Shown piece by piece: positions 18,002 through 26,175 of a stretch of 64,000 nt of DNA; position 1 is the stretch's first letter; every line of letters starts with the position of its first letter. The translations under genes were made by a program, and so were the position numbers. The notes under the pieces were generated by a model, which was not told the origin of the DNA, did no database searches, and saw nothing but the letters and a program-made list of their open reading frames with translations. The stretch is from assembly GCA_002500745.1 (NCBI GenBank), contig DLST01000020.1, positions 186,001-250,000 on the forward strand, in the 5' to 3' direction. The stretch is from Sphingobacterium sp. UBA7855. GTDB taxonomy: Bacteria; Bacteroidota; Bacteroidia; Sphingobacteriales; Sphingobacteriaceae.

Positions 18002-18033
18002 CAAAGAACGTTTGTCACTGTTGACATTACAAA
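18002..18033 (-). promoter_or_regulatory. Promoter candidate for the tRNA-like leader and slipin-rtcB
   Basis: On the minus strand TTTG (18030-18033) is followed after 20 bases by GTTCTTTG (18002-18009), a 6/8 match to TAnnTTTG at the right spacing for a Bacteroidota promoter. Upstream DNA (18060-18150) is extremely AT-rich. If real, transcription would start near 17995 and run through all tRNA-like elements into slipin. The remaining 18034-18348 stretch shows no gene. Confidence 0.35.
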
Positions 18034-18348
18034 TATCGTTGGCTTAATGCGCAGGGAGTTTGCGTAATAATAAAAAGAAATAAGAATATTTATAAAAAAA
18101 ATATAAAATACTGATATATAGATAATAAAAAACAAATAAGTAGTATCGAGAAAAATTAGAAGTCCTGAACTACGCAGATTCATTGCGTCTTTACTCGACA
18201 CGGTAGACTTACGGCCCGCTGCATTATTTCAAAAAGAATGGAAAATTAGATTTTTTGATGAATATTCTGTTGAATATAGTGGTAATCCGTGATCATGTTA
18301 TCCAATTTATATCCTAATTTTATTCCAATTTTAAGACGATATCAAAAA

Positions 18349-18936
18349 ATGAAAAGTTTATATGCAACAATAGGGCTGTTTTGCATGCTAACAAGCTGTA
18401 CAAATTCAGCGCAAGACCATAAAAGCGCTACTGCAAATCATCCTGCAAAGCAAATACCATTCAAAGACAGCACAAGGACAGTGAAGCAAGACACGGCGGT
18501 GGGTCAGCATCAGCAAGCAGAAGCTTGGTTGAAAGGAATTTTTCAATGTACAGGTTCCGCATCTGGAAAATATTGTTACTATCTGGATAAAGAGGACGCA
18601 TTATGTACCAAGCGATTCCAAGCCTTTTTAAAAGATGCGAATGAAATTTACGGTCCCTCCAACCTCACAGATGAAGAACTACCCAAAGCTGAGGCAGCTT
18701 ACAGGGCCAAATGGGAGAAAATCTACCCTCTATATACGGAGGAAACCTGGTTATTTGGAAGAGGTAATGACGACGCATTGGATATCAAGGATGTCAAAAT
18801 CGACAAAGTAACTGAAAGCAAATTTATCGTATTTATTGATTACGGTAATGACATCCGAACCAAAAATGAAGTTCAATTGGTCAATGAGCAAGGTTCTTAT
18901 AAAATAGATTACTGCAAGACGACTTTCCTACACTAA
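18349..18936 (+). CDS. Hypothetical lipoprotein
   Basis: 195 residues from the ATG at 18349, which begins a lipoprotein signal (MKSLYATIGLFCMLTSC, lipobox LTSC with Cys17). The frame extends to 18289 without a plausible signal. After a low-complexity linker, the domain at residues 60-195 has ALCTKRFQAFLKDANEIYGP and DDALDIKDVKIDKVTESKF-type segments, similar in layout to DUF3828-like lipoproteins, with a Cys pair in GKYCYYLDKEDALC. Membrane-anchored in the periplasm or on the outer membrane. Function unknown. Confidence 0.65.
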   Translation: MKSLYATIGLFCMLTSCTNSAQDHKSATANHPAKQIPFKDSTRTVKQDTAVGQHQQAEAWLKGIFQCTGSASGKYCYYLDKEDALCTKRFQAFLKDANEIYGPSNLTDEELPKAEAAYRAKWEKIYPLYTEETWLFGRGNDDALDIKDVKIDKVTESKFIVFIDYGNDIRTKNEVQLVNEQGSYKIDYCKTTFLH

Positions 18937-18951
18937 ACGTTCCCACTAGCA

Positions 18952-18993
18952 TTGAAAATGCCAATTTTCTAGACGATAAATTGGCATTTTCAA
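18952..18993. terminator. Bidirectional terminator
   Basis: TTGAAAATGCCAAT (18952-18965) pairs with ATTGGCATTTTCAA (18980-18993), loop 14 nt, between convergent genes. Confidence 0.85.
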
Positions 18994-19017
18994 TTTATGA
19001 TTGTTTCCTATTTTCAA

Positions 19018-20271
19018 TTAAGCTTGGGAGCTATTGTTCCATTTAACAACATTTCCCTGATGGATAAGCCCATAGACGGTTGAGATCCGAGAAACTGCTT
19101 CTGCAGAACAACTCGCATCGACAAAAAGGAGGTTAGCATCATCTCCAACTTTCGGCCATACGGAATTCCCTTGATCATCAAGCGGAATTTTGCCATTGGT
19201 CGCATAACGAAGGCAACGGGATAACTCGAATTCAGTTTCATAACCATATAATTCCGCAGCTAGATTGGCTTTTTGAAGCATATTACCGCTACCGAAAGTA
19301 CCCCAATGGTCCTGAACATTGTCGTTTCCTACAAAAACTTCCACTCCCGCTTTTTTCAATTCCCGAAATGGCATCAACATATTGCGAAAAGGAACCGAAC
19401 TGCATATACCAACTTTCGCTTCTGCCAATCGTTCGGCCGTATGTGCTAAGTCCTTTTTCGGCATGTAACCTAAGGCGAAAGCATGACTGATAAATGTACG
19501 TCCCTGCAATGCCGGATTTTCCAATGCTTTATCAATCAAATAATGTATGGTCTTAACACCTGATTCCCCACCCTCATGTAAGTGGATATCGATTCCTTTG
19601 TTATTATCCAATGCAAGTTGAACTGTCAGGTCCATCGGTTTCTCAATACTGCCGTCAATACTAAAGGGATCCAAACCACCAATAAAATCCACCTGCTCCC
19701 ATTTAGCGACTTCCTCCATCAGCTTCGCTGATGCTGTGTAGAATAGACCGTGCTGAGGGAATGCAACCAGTTCTGCAGCAAATGAATATTTTAAATGTTC
19801 CAGCGCCTTTAACAAATGCTCCAATGACTTTGTTCCCGATGTAGGCTCTACATTAAAATGCGTCCGTGCAAAATTTGTTCCGTAGCCCTGTAAAAGCGCG
19901 ATTAACTTTTCGGCCCGTTCGACAGAGGTTTTCAACAACTCGGGGATAATTACCTGTTCCTTGGCAATCATATCTTTTACAGTCCTATTTTTTGGAAATA
20001 CCGCCTTCCAGGGCAGGCCATATAAGGTTTTATCCAAATGAATATGCATGTCACGGAATGGCGGCAATGCCAATTTACCTTTCGCATCAAAGGTTTCTCC
20101 GGGCCCCGCCGATTGCGCAGGCTCAATACTTTTTATTTTATTTGCCTCAATTTGAATATCAAATAATGCCGTTTTCGTAGCAACAATTTCTTCCCTCTCA
20201 TAAAGAAAGCCAGTTTCTAGCAATACATTCTTCAACAAATAAGTATCTTGATTTTGATTGATTTCATTCAT
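19018..20271 (-). CDS. Cytosine deaminase-like amidohydrolase
   Basis: 417 residues from the ATG at 20271 (MNEINQNQDTYLL); the frame can be read to a TTG at 20292. It is a metal-dependent amidohydrolase of the CodA type: the metal site starts with DMHIHLDKT, then HLHEGGESG, SHAFALG, and the terminal Asp in GNDNVQDHWG. The combination HIHLDK plus NDNVxD is characteristic of cytosine/isoguanine deaminase-like enzymes. Substrate could be cytosine or another cyclic amide. Cytoplasmic, single gene. The 300-bp upstream spacer holds a TTCAAAC/GTTTGAA inverted repeat (20415-20440) that might be an operator. Confidence 0.83.
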   Translation of the reverse strand: MNEINQNQDTYLLKNVLLETGFLYEREEIVATKTALFDIQIEANKIKSIEPAQSAGPGETFDAKGKLALPPFRDMHIHLDKTLYGLPWKAVFPKNRTVKDMIAKEQVIIPELLKTSVERAEKLIALLQGYGTNFARTHFNVEPTSGTKSLEHLLKALEHLKYSFAAELVAFPQHGLFYTASAKLMEEVAKWEQVDFIGGLDPFSIDGSIEKPMDLTVQLALDNNKGIDIHLHEGGESGVKTIHYLIDKALENPALQGRTFISHAFALGYMPKKDLAHTAERLAEAKVGICSSVPFRNMLMPFRELKKAGVEVFVGNDNVQDHWGTFGSGNMLQKANLAAELYGYETEFELSRCLRYATNGKIPLDDQGNSVWPKVGDDANLLFVDASCSAEAVSRISTVYGLIHQGNVVKWNNSSQA

Positions 20272-20571
20272 GACTATATCATTTTTCACCAAAGCTAAGT
20301 GATTTGAGCCAATGATATTTGTACGAATTATTACAGCTTGTGTAGATATTATGGCTACGTCGTACAGACATACTACTTACAGTCTGAAGTTGGTTACTCG
20401 TAGTCCATAATTTGTTCAAACGAAACTCTTATTGTTTGAATTCCGTGTTTAAAAGAAAATTGTTACGATTATAACTATTATTTAATATAAAAAAATGTTA
20501 CTTTAACACGGCTGCTAGGCTGTCAAGCGATATTGAATGCCGACGCTCCATATCTAATTTAAAATCGAGAA

Positions 20572-21186
20572 ATGCAAATCGAAATCGGTCGTATATTTTA
20601 TGAAATAGTTCCCTGGAATAAAGATTATATCCAAATTTCCGGTAGTTCATCACCCTATCGTGTACATGCTCCGGCACATTGCGATGTTGCTTTCCTTAAA
20701 GAGTACATCAAGTTAAACCCTCCAGAAAGTAAATCGGAAGGTATATCCTATTCCTATCTAGAAAATCCCTACCACCTATTTGGAAAACCTTATTTGGTCA
20801 AAATCTATCCTTCCACAACGCTAGCAGCCGTTGAACTGACAGCTACAAGTATATGTGTATATCAAAAGAAGAGCACGAATACATTGAAATTACTGCACAA
20901 ATGGAGTCAGGAATTACTCTACCATGAAATAATCAAGCAGATTGCTTATTGGGAAGAACAGTTGGATATATATGATGTAGCTACAGTAACCATCCATAAA
21001 TTATCCAAAAACGATTTTAGAATCGTTGAAGGTGGATTTCATTTTTCAAATCGACTCATTGATTTCGAAAAAGAATACATCAATCTAATTATTCTAAAGG
21101 CTTTCTGTAAATTTGCTCATAAGACGCGAAAAGAAACAGAAGCAATTTTCAGTTTATATATTCCAAACTGGAGAGATCTTTATTAG
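20572..21186 (+). CDS. YgjP/DUF45-like protein lacking the zinc-binding motif
   Basis: 204 residues. The order of elements follows YgjP-like M48-clan peptidases: a YLENPYHLFGKPYLVKIYP segment (the 'GK-Y-L' beta strands) near residue 62, a helix WSQELLYHEIIKQIAYWEEQL, then FHFSNRLIDFEKEYINLIIL, then CKFAHKTRKETEAIFSLYIP and NWRDLY. In active members that last part reads HELCH...NHS..FW...P. Here the HExxH positions read KAFCK, so the metal site is gone. Homology is my pattern match, not a search. If right, it is a pseudo-enzyme. It starts a small cluster with the next two genes. Confidence 0.5.
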   Translation: MQIEIGRIFYEIVPWNKDYIQISGSSSPYRVHAPAHCDVAFLKEYIKLNPPESKSEGISYSYLENPYHLFGKPYLVKIYPSTTLAAVELTATSICVYQKKSTNTLKLLHKWSQELLYHEIIKQIAYWEEQLDIYDVATVTIHKLSKNDFRIVEGGFHFSNRLIDFEKEYINLIILKAFCKFAHKTRKETEAIFSLYIPNWRDLY

Positions 21187-21200
21187 TACAGCATAATAAG

Positions 21201-21554
21201 ATGACAGAAATTAACATCAGAATCCAACTAAAAAAAGACGATTTAATCATACCATTCAGCAATCAAGATCTTATACCATTCATCGCCAAACATCAGCAAG
21301 AAATCAATGATTACGTTATCGAGCAATTGGAAGATAAAGACGGCGCACCGCATTTAAGTGACTTTAGCATAAGTGGATTAACTTTTTATACAAATAGTAC
21401 CGAAGGTTCATTTAGACTTCATTTTAAAATTGATCGTCAATTTTGCTGCAGTGATCTCTCATCGTGTCAAATGGATTATATAGACTTTAAGTTTAATAAA
21501 TCAAATAATAGTATCACACTAACTGGAAGTTATACCGTTTGGACAATTCAATAG
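21201..21554 (+). CDS. Hypothetical protein, 117 aa
   Basis: Not recognised. No signal peptide or membrane segment. The C-terminal half (LHFKIDRQFCCSDLSSC, ITLTGSYTVW) suggests alternating beta strands with a CC...C cluster. It sits 14 bases after the YgjP-like gene and 5 bases before the MpaB-like gene on the same strand, so the three are probably one operon. Confidence 0.5.
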   Translation: MTEINIRIQLKKDDLIIPFSNQDLIPFIAKHQQEINDYVIEQLEDKDGAPHLSDFSISGLTFYTNSTEGSFRLHFKIDRQFCCSDLSSCQMDYIDFKFNKSNNSITLTGSYTVWTIQ

Positions 21555-21559
21555 AAGAT

Positions 21560-22735
21560 ATGCGAGTACCCGAACGTTATCAAGTTAAGACAAGTTCATT
21601 TTCTTTTTATTGGTCGAAGGGGCTTGGTGTCGAATTGCTTCGCAAATTGCCGACGAAACTTTCCATCGCTGCTGCCGATCAATTTACTCCTTTACTCTAT
21701 CAATTTGACAATAGCTGCGACCAACTTGTCGAGCAGCTACACCTAAAAATTGGTTTCCATCAAGGTCAACAACTGCTTAAAGATGCACTTGCAGGCAAGC
21801 CTATTGATGCAGCATACGAACATGTATTGCTGAATTTTTTAAATACATTAGATCTCAGCCCTTCTTGGTTAGATTGGGATAAAATAGAACAAGGCATTGG
21901 GCTCAGTCAACGTTCTGGTTTATCAGGACTTATTGTATTACGGGATTATGTCCTCATGGGGGGCTATCAATCCAGTGCGATCAATAAACCCTTAATCTTT
22001 ACAGGTGCGTTAAAAAAAGGGGCTGTCAAACGACTCACCGAAACGGTAACCTTTTGGGTGGATATCACAGGCGATGATGCGCTGAAAAAGGGTAATATCG
22101 GCATAGAGGCCATTCTACTTACCCGATGTATCCATTCGTATGCGCGATTAAACATTCTAAAGCACGGTCAGTGGCAAACAGAAAAATGGGGTATTCCATT
22201 AAATACGTGGGATATGCTTGCAACCAATCTCGGATTTTCTCTTGTTTACCTAACAGGGCTAAAACGTATGAAATTCAATGTATTGGAAAACGAGGTAGAA
22301 GGTTTATTCCATGTCTGGAAGTTTATCGGAACATTGCTGGGTATTCCATTGCAACTTCTCCCCGACACAGAGGAGCAAGCCATTGAAGCTTTGTATTATT
22401 GGACCATGACACAACAATCAGGAGATCAGGATAGTTTAGCTTTAGCAAAATCACTCATGGAAGAGCCCATTAAAGCGGCCTACCCCACAAACAAATGGGG
22501 ACGAAAGATCATGCGCGAAATTCACCTCTACTACAATCATTATCTATTGGGAGACTATTCGTGTTCACTATTGGGTTTAAAAAAGACGGTACTCGGTAAA
22601 ATTGCTTATGTGAATATCTTAAAAAATAAAAAAGCAAATCGTATGGTTACCGACAGCTTATGGCGACAACAACAAATTGACAAAGGAAGAAAAGTACACG
22701 AAGGCGTGAAACAAATCTATCTGAAATACAATTAA
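21560..22735 (+). CDS. MpaB-family oxygenase (DUF2236, Lcp-like)
   Basis: 391 residues from the ATG at 21560 (MRVPERYQVKTSSF); the frame also reads from a TTG at 21539. The family is recognised by SGLIVLRDYVLMGGYQSSAI early, the haem/metal histidine helix RCIHSYARLNILKHG near residue 200, WGIPLNTWDML after it, and FHVWKFIGTLLGIP in the C-terminal half. MpaB/rubber-oxygenase relatives are b-type haem proteins that cleave or oxidise hydrophobic substrates. No signal peptide. Its stop overlaps the recR stop on the other strand by 4 bases. Confidence 0.78.
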   Translation: MRVPERYQVKTSSFSFYWSKGLGVELLRKLPTKLSIAAADQFTPLLYQFDNSCDQLVEQLHLKIGFHQGQQLLKDALAGKPIDAAYEHVLLNFLNTLDLSPSWLDWDKIEQGIGLSQRSGLSGLIVLRDYVLMGGYQSSAINKPLIFTGALKKGAVKRLTETVTFWVDITGDDALKKGNIGIEAILLTRCIHSYARLNILKHGQWQTEKWGIPLNTWDMLATNLGFSLVYLTGLKRMKFNVLENEVEGLFHVWKFIGTLLGIPLQLLPDTEEQAIEALYYWTMTQQSGDQDSLALAKSLMEEPIKAAYPTNKWGRKIMREIHLYYNHYLLGDYSCSLLGLKKTVLGKIAYVNILKNKKANRMVTDSLWRQQQIDKGRKVHEGVKQIYLKYN

Positions 22736-23346
22736 CCAACGTTGCGCTCGTAAGGCACCCGTGTCGCAATGGAGCGTCCCAGGGTTAGCTCATCGACATA
22801 TTCCAACTCGCCACCAAAGGCAATACCGCGGGCAATCGTTGTAATTTTTACATCAAATTCACGCAATTTACGGTATAAATAAAAAATGGTGGTATCCCCT
22901 TCCATTGTTGCTGAAAGCGCCAAAATAACTTCTTCTACCTCACCTCTCTGGATTCGATTAATTAAACCTTCAATTTTTAGATCAGCGGGGCCAATACCAT
23001 CCATAGGCGAAATTAATCCCCCCAATACATGATATACGCCTTGATATGAATTTGTATTTTCGATGGCCATCACGTCTCGCGTGTCTTCTACAACACAGAT
23101 CAAATTTTTATCGCGTTTGAATGAGGCGCATATCTCACATATACTGTGGTCAGAAATATTGAAACATTCCTGGCAATACTGAATATCTTCTTTCAAGCGA
23201 TCGATAGAGGCCGTAAAACGAGCTACATCCGCATCCGATTGCTTCAGTAGATGCAAAACTAACCTCAATGATGTCTTTTGTCCCACGCCAGGCAGTTTTC
23301 CAAATTCGGCAACGGCGTTCTCGAGAAGCTTAGAAGAAAAATTCAT
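22732..23346 (-). CDS. recR: Recombination mediator RecR
   Basis: 204 residues, standard size. A helix-hairpin-helix (KLPGVGQKT, residues 17-25) is followed by the C4 zinc finger (Cys58, 61, 70, 73) and a Toprim domain from about residue 80 (ICVVEDTRDVMAIE) with GLINRIQRGEVEEVILA and ATMEGDTT. RecR acts with RecO and RecF to load RecA at single-strand gaps. Convergent and overlapping by 4 bases with the MpaB-like gene; no terminator is visible there, so antisense read-through is possible. Confidence 0.96.
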   Translation of the reverse strand: MNFSSKLLENAVAEFGKLPGVGQKTSLRLVLHLLKQSDADVARFTASIDRLKEDIQYCQECFNISDHSICEICASFKRDKNLICVVEDTRDVMAIENTNSYQGVYHVLGGLISPMDGIGPADLKIEGLINRIQRGEVEEVILALSATMEGDTTIFYLYRKLREFDVKITTIARGIAFGGELEYVDELTLGRSIATRVPYERNVG

Positions 23347-23454
23347 AATGCAAATGTAAGAATAATCGGAAAAAGTAGCTACTATTAAAAAAATACCTAT
23401 ATTGTATTCCTTTTTGGAAAATTGAATTTAGAAATTTAAGGTATAACGTTATAT

Positions 23455-24165
23455 ATGGACATTACAAAAGAAGATAAAATTATCCGTGCATTTGAGAACA
23501 AAACATGGCAAGAAATTAAAGTAAAAGACTCTTGGCAGATTTTTAAAGTGATGTCAGAGTTCGTGGATGGATTTGAGAAATTGGCAAAAATTGGGCCCTG
23601 TGTGTCAATATTTGGATCTGCGCGTACCCCGCGTGAACACAAATATTATCAAATGGCGGTAGAAATTGCAAGTTTATTGACAGCACGTGGTTACGGTATT
23701 ATTTCGGGCGGCGGGCCAGGTATCATGGAAGCAGCGAACAAAGGTGCTTATGAGTCAGGGGGTAAATCTGTTGGATTGAACATTGAACTACCCTTTGAAC
23801 AATTCCACAACAAATATATCGACCGAGATAAGCTCCTAGAATTTAAGTACTTCTTCGTGAGAAAAGTGATGTTTATGAAGTATTCTCAAGGCTATATTGT
23901 TATGCCGGGAGGTTTTGGAACGATGGACGAACTTTTTGAAGCAATCACATTGATCCAAACGGGCAAAATCGCACGTTTTCCAATCGTATTGGTGGGCTCT
24001 GATTATTGGAAAGGATTAATGGACTGGGTTCAAAACACGATGATTTCCAATAAATATATCAGTGAAGAGGATTTAAAACTGTATCGAATTGTGGATACTG
24101 CGGAGGAGGCTGCTGACCATATTTTCCGATTCTACGACAAGTACCTGTTGAAGCCAAACTTCTAA
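23455..24165 (+). CDS. LOG-family protein (TIGR00730-type)
   Basis: 236 residues. The family's nucleotide-binding signatures are present: SIFGSARTPREH, GGGPGIMEAANKGA near residue 83, and PGGFGTMDELFEA near residue 153. 'Lonely guy' proteins hydrolyse cytokinin-type nucleoside 5'-monophosphates or related nucleotides to base plus ribose 5-phosphate; in bacteria they are often broad nucleotide N-glycosidases. Cytoplasmic, single gene, closed by a terminator. Confidence 0.9.
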   Translation: MDITKEDKIIRAFENKTWQEIKVKDSWQIFKVMSEFVDGFEKLAKIGPCVSIFGSARTPREHKYYQMAVEIASLLTARGYGIISGGGPGIMEAANKGAYESGGKSVGLNIELPFEQFHNKYIDRDKLLEFKYFFVRKVMFMKYSQGYIVMPGGFGTMDELFEAITLIQTGKIARFPIVLVGSDYWKGLMDWVQNTMISNKYISEEDLKLYRIVDTAEEAADHIFRFYDKYLLKPNF

Positions 24166-24182
24166 AAAGTAGTTACTTTGAA

Positions 24183-24221
24183 AAAAAAGAGTATCTGAGA
24201 ATTAACAGATGCTCTTTTTTT
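24183..24221 (+). terminator. Rho-independent terminator
   Basis: AAAGAG-ATCTG pairs with CAGAT-CTCTTT around AGAATTAA, followed by seven T. Confidence 0.85.
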
Positions 24222-24374
24222 ATGCCTATCGCGCAGGTAATATTTTAGGAAAGCATCAAATTTGTTCGTGAGCATCGCATTTATTAATTAAAGTTATATT
24301 ATTAATTATTTAGTCATTACATTTACTCCGCTATTAGCTTAGCGTAACCATAGAAAAACATAGTATTGACGTGT

Positions 24375-24932
24375 ATGAAAGATTTTGGAGCCCATTCAGA
24401 TGAGGAGCTAATCGTATTGATTCAACAGGACGATTCCATCGCTTTCGCAGCCTTATATGATCGTTACTGGAAAACCCTCTATTATCAGGCTGCCCGCAAA
24501 ACAAATTCGCTGGAAGATGCACATGAAATCGTACAGAATATATTTGCTTCCTTATGGCTACGCCGTAATCAACTCCAAATTGAAAGCAATCTTGCTTCCT
24601 ACCTCGCTGTGGCCGTTAAATACAAAGTATTTAAATATCTGGCACAACAATACAAACAGGAGGCTTTTAAGCACGATACGGAATGGGTGGATTTTGATAA
24701 CTCGACGGAAAATTGGCTCCAGTTTGAAGAGCTTCGTGTTCGGTTAGATCAGCTTGTTTCCGAACTGCCCGAAAAATGCCAGCTTGTTTTCAAATTATCC
24801 CGCGAAGAAGGACTTACTTATAAACAGATCGCTGAGCACATGAACATCTCTGTGAAAACGGTCGAAACCCAATTAGGCCGTGCCTTAAAAAAAATACGCG
24901 CTGGTATTCAGCGCTTTCTGATTACTTTGTAA
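24375..24932 (+). CDS. ECF RNA polymerase sigma-70 factor (SusCD-linked)
   Basis: 185 residues from the ATG at 24375; an upstream TTG at 24366 is less likely. Region 2 is seen in AFAALYDRYWKTLYYQA and EDAHEIVQNIFASLW, region 4 in LPEKCQLVFKLSREEGLTYK and QIAEHMNISVKTVETQLGRAL, the helix-turn-helix that reads -35 sequences. It begins a sigma/FecR/SusC/SusD series on one strand. By family knowledge it is held by the FecR protein and freed when the STN-bearing receptor binds its ligand, then transcribes the receptor genes. Confidence 0.92.
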   Translation: MKDFGAHSDEELIVLIQQDDSIAFAALYDRYWKTLYYQAARKTNSLEDAHEIVQNIFASLWLRRNQLQIESNLASYLAVAVKYKVFKYLAQQYKQEAFKHDTEWVDFDNSTENWLQFEELRVRLDQLVSELPEKCQLVFKLSREEGLTYKQIAEHMNISVKTVETQLGRALKKIRAGIQRFLITL

Positions 24933-25000
24933 TTTTTTTTCTCTTCTTGTCAGGGTATCAGCCCAATTTAGGGACTCTATATAAAAAATAACTCCTAAAT

Positions 25001-26140
25001 ATGGTTGATCATAATCAATTCCGGATAAAGAAATTGGCTTACAAATGGATTCAAGGCACATGTACCCCTGAAGAGGAAGCCGAATTGCAAGAGTGGTATG
25101 AAACAAGTAATGGCGAACCTCTCCCTATCCCCGAGGAGCTCGCAACGGATGAACAACAACTCAAAGAGCGGTTATTCTTACATATAAAGCAGGAAATCCA
25201 AGCGTCAAAAATCAAGCGAATTCCAAAATGGGTGAAATTGAGTGGAATAGCTGCTGCTTTAGCACTGTTATTTATACTACCCCTCTACCTTGTTAAAAGA
25301 ACAACCGAAGATAGCCCGCAGGTAGCCGTGAAGACGCAAGAGCAAGCTCATCCGGGTATTAAGGCAGCGGTATTAACTTTAGCCGACGGAACTAAAATTG
25401 ACCTTTCTGCCCACCAACAGAGCGTTCTTCATCAGGATGAACAAGTGAAAATTGTTACAACTGCTTCCGGAACCGTGCAATATCAATTTACAGCCAGTAA
25501 GAATACTGATACTAGCCGTACCAATACCATTGAAACGCCGATTGGAACAGAGTATACGATAATTTTGGCCGATGGCAGTAAGGTATGGCTAAACGCTGGC
25601 TCCGTGCTAACGTTTCCTGAATCTTTTGCGTCAAATAGCCGTGAAGTAAAATTATCTGGTGAAGCCTATTTTGAAGTCAGCCACGATAGTAAGCGACCAT
25701 TCTATGTGCGATCGAATGAACAAACCATTCGCGTATTCGGAACACATTTTAATGTAAGCTCCTATCCAAATGAAAACAATAAAACCACACTTATAGCAGG
25801 CTCTGTACAAGTCTCGCAATTCGGCAAGTCAAAAATGCTGAAACCTGGTCAAGCAGCATTTACCGCAGGCGGGAATCTTATCGTAGCAGAAGCCAATATC
25901 GAAGAAGCAATGGCCTGGAAAAATGGCTTTTTCTATTTTGAATCGACACCAATAAAAGATGCACTCGCTGCCATAAAACGCTGGTATAATGTAGATGTTG
26001 TCTACAAAGGGACAAACTTGAAGCGTGAATTGACCGGAAAAATAAAACGCAATTCCACAGCAAAGGAATTGGTTGAGACGCTCAATTTCCTTGATATAAA
26101 GTGCCAATTACGCAACAATAAAATTGAAGTGGAACTCTAA
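25001..26140 (+). CDS. FecR-type anti-sigma factor with DUF4974
   Basis: 379 residues. A cytoplasmic N-terminal sigma-binding part (residues 1-78) is followed by one membrane segment (about 80-98), then a periplasmic FecR domain (IETPIGTEYTIILADGSKVW near residue 178, with GEAYFEV and RVFGTHFNV), and a C-terminal DUF4974 domain (AIKRWYNVDVVYKG). The last domain meets the STN domain of the partner receptor. It transmits the outer-membrane signal to the sigma factor. 68 bases after the sigma gene and 35 before susC. Confidence 0.93.
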   Translation: MVDHNQFRIKKLAYKWIQGTCTPEEEAELQEWYETSNGEPLPIPEELATDEQQLKERLFLHIKQEIQASKIKRIPKWVKLSGIAAALALLFILPLYLVKRTTEDSPQVAVKTQEQAHPGIKAAVLTLADGTKIDLSAHQQSVLHQDEQVKIVTTASGTVQYQFTASKNTDTSRTNTIETPIGTEYTIILADGSKVWLNAGSVLTFPESFASNSREVKLSGEAYFEVSHDSKRPFYVRSNEQTIRVFGTHFNVSSYPNENNKTTLIAGSVQVSQFGKSKMLKPGQAAFTAGGNLIVAEANIEEAMAWKNGFFYFESTPIKDALAAIKRWYNVDVVYKGTNLKRELTGKIKRNSTAKELVETLNFLDIKCQLRNNKIEVEL

Positions 26141-26175
26141 ATTTATCAATATAAAACCTAATTAACCAACTGATT

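Noticed and set aside
18001..18201. Minus-strand frame rich in Phe/Ile/Tyr
   Set aside because: Product of an extremely AT-rich stretch that looks like promoter DNA; no start signal.
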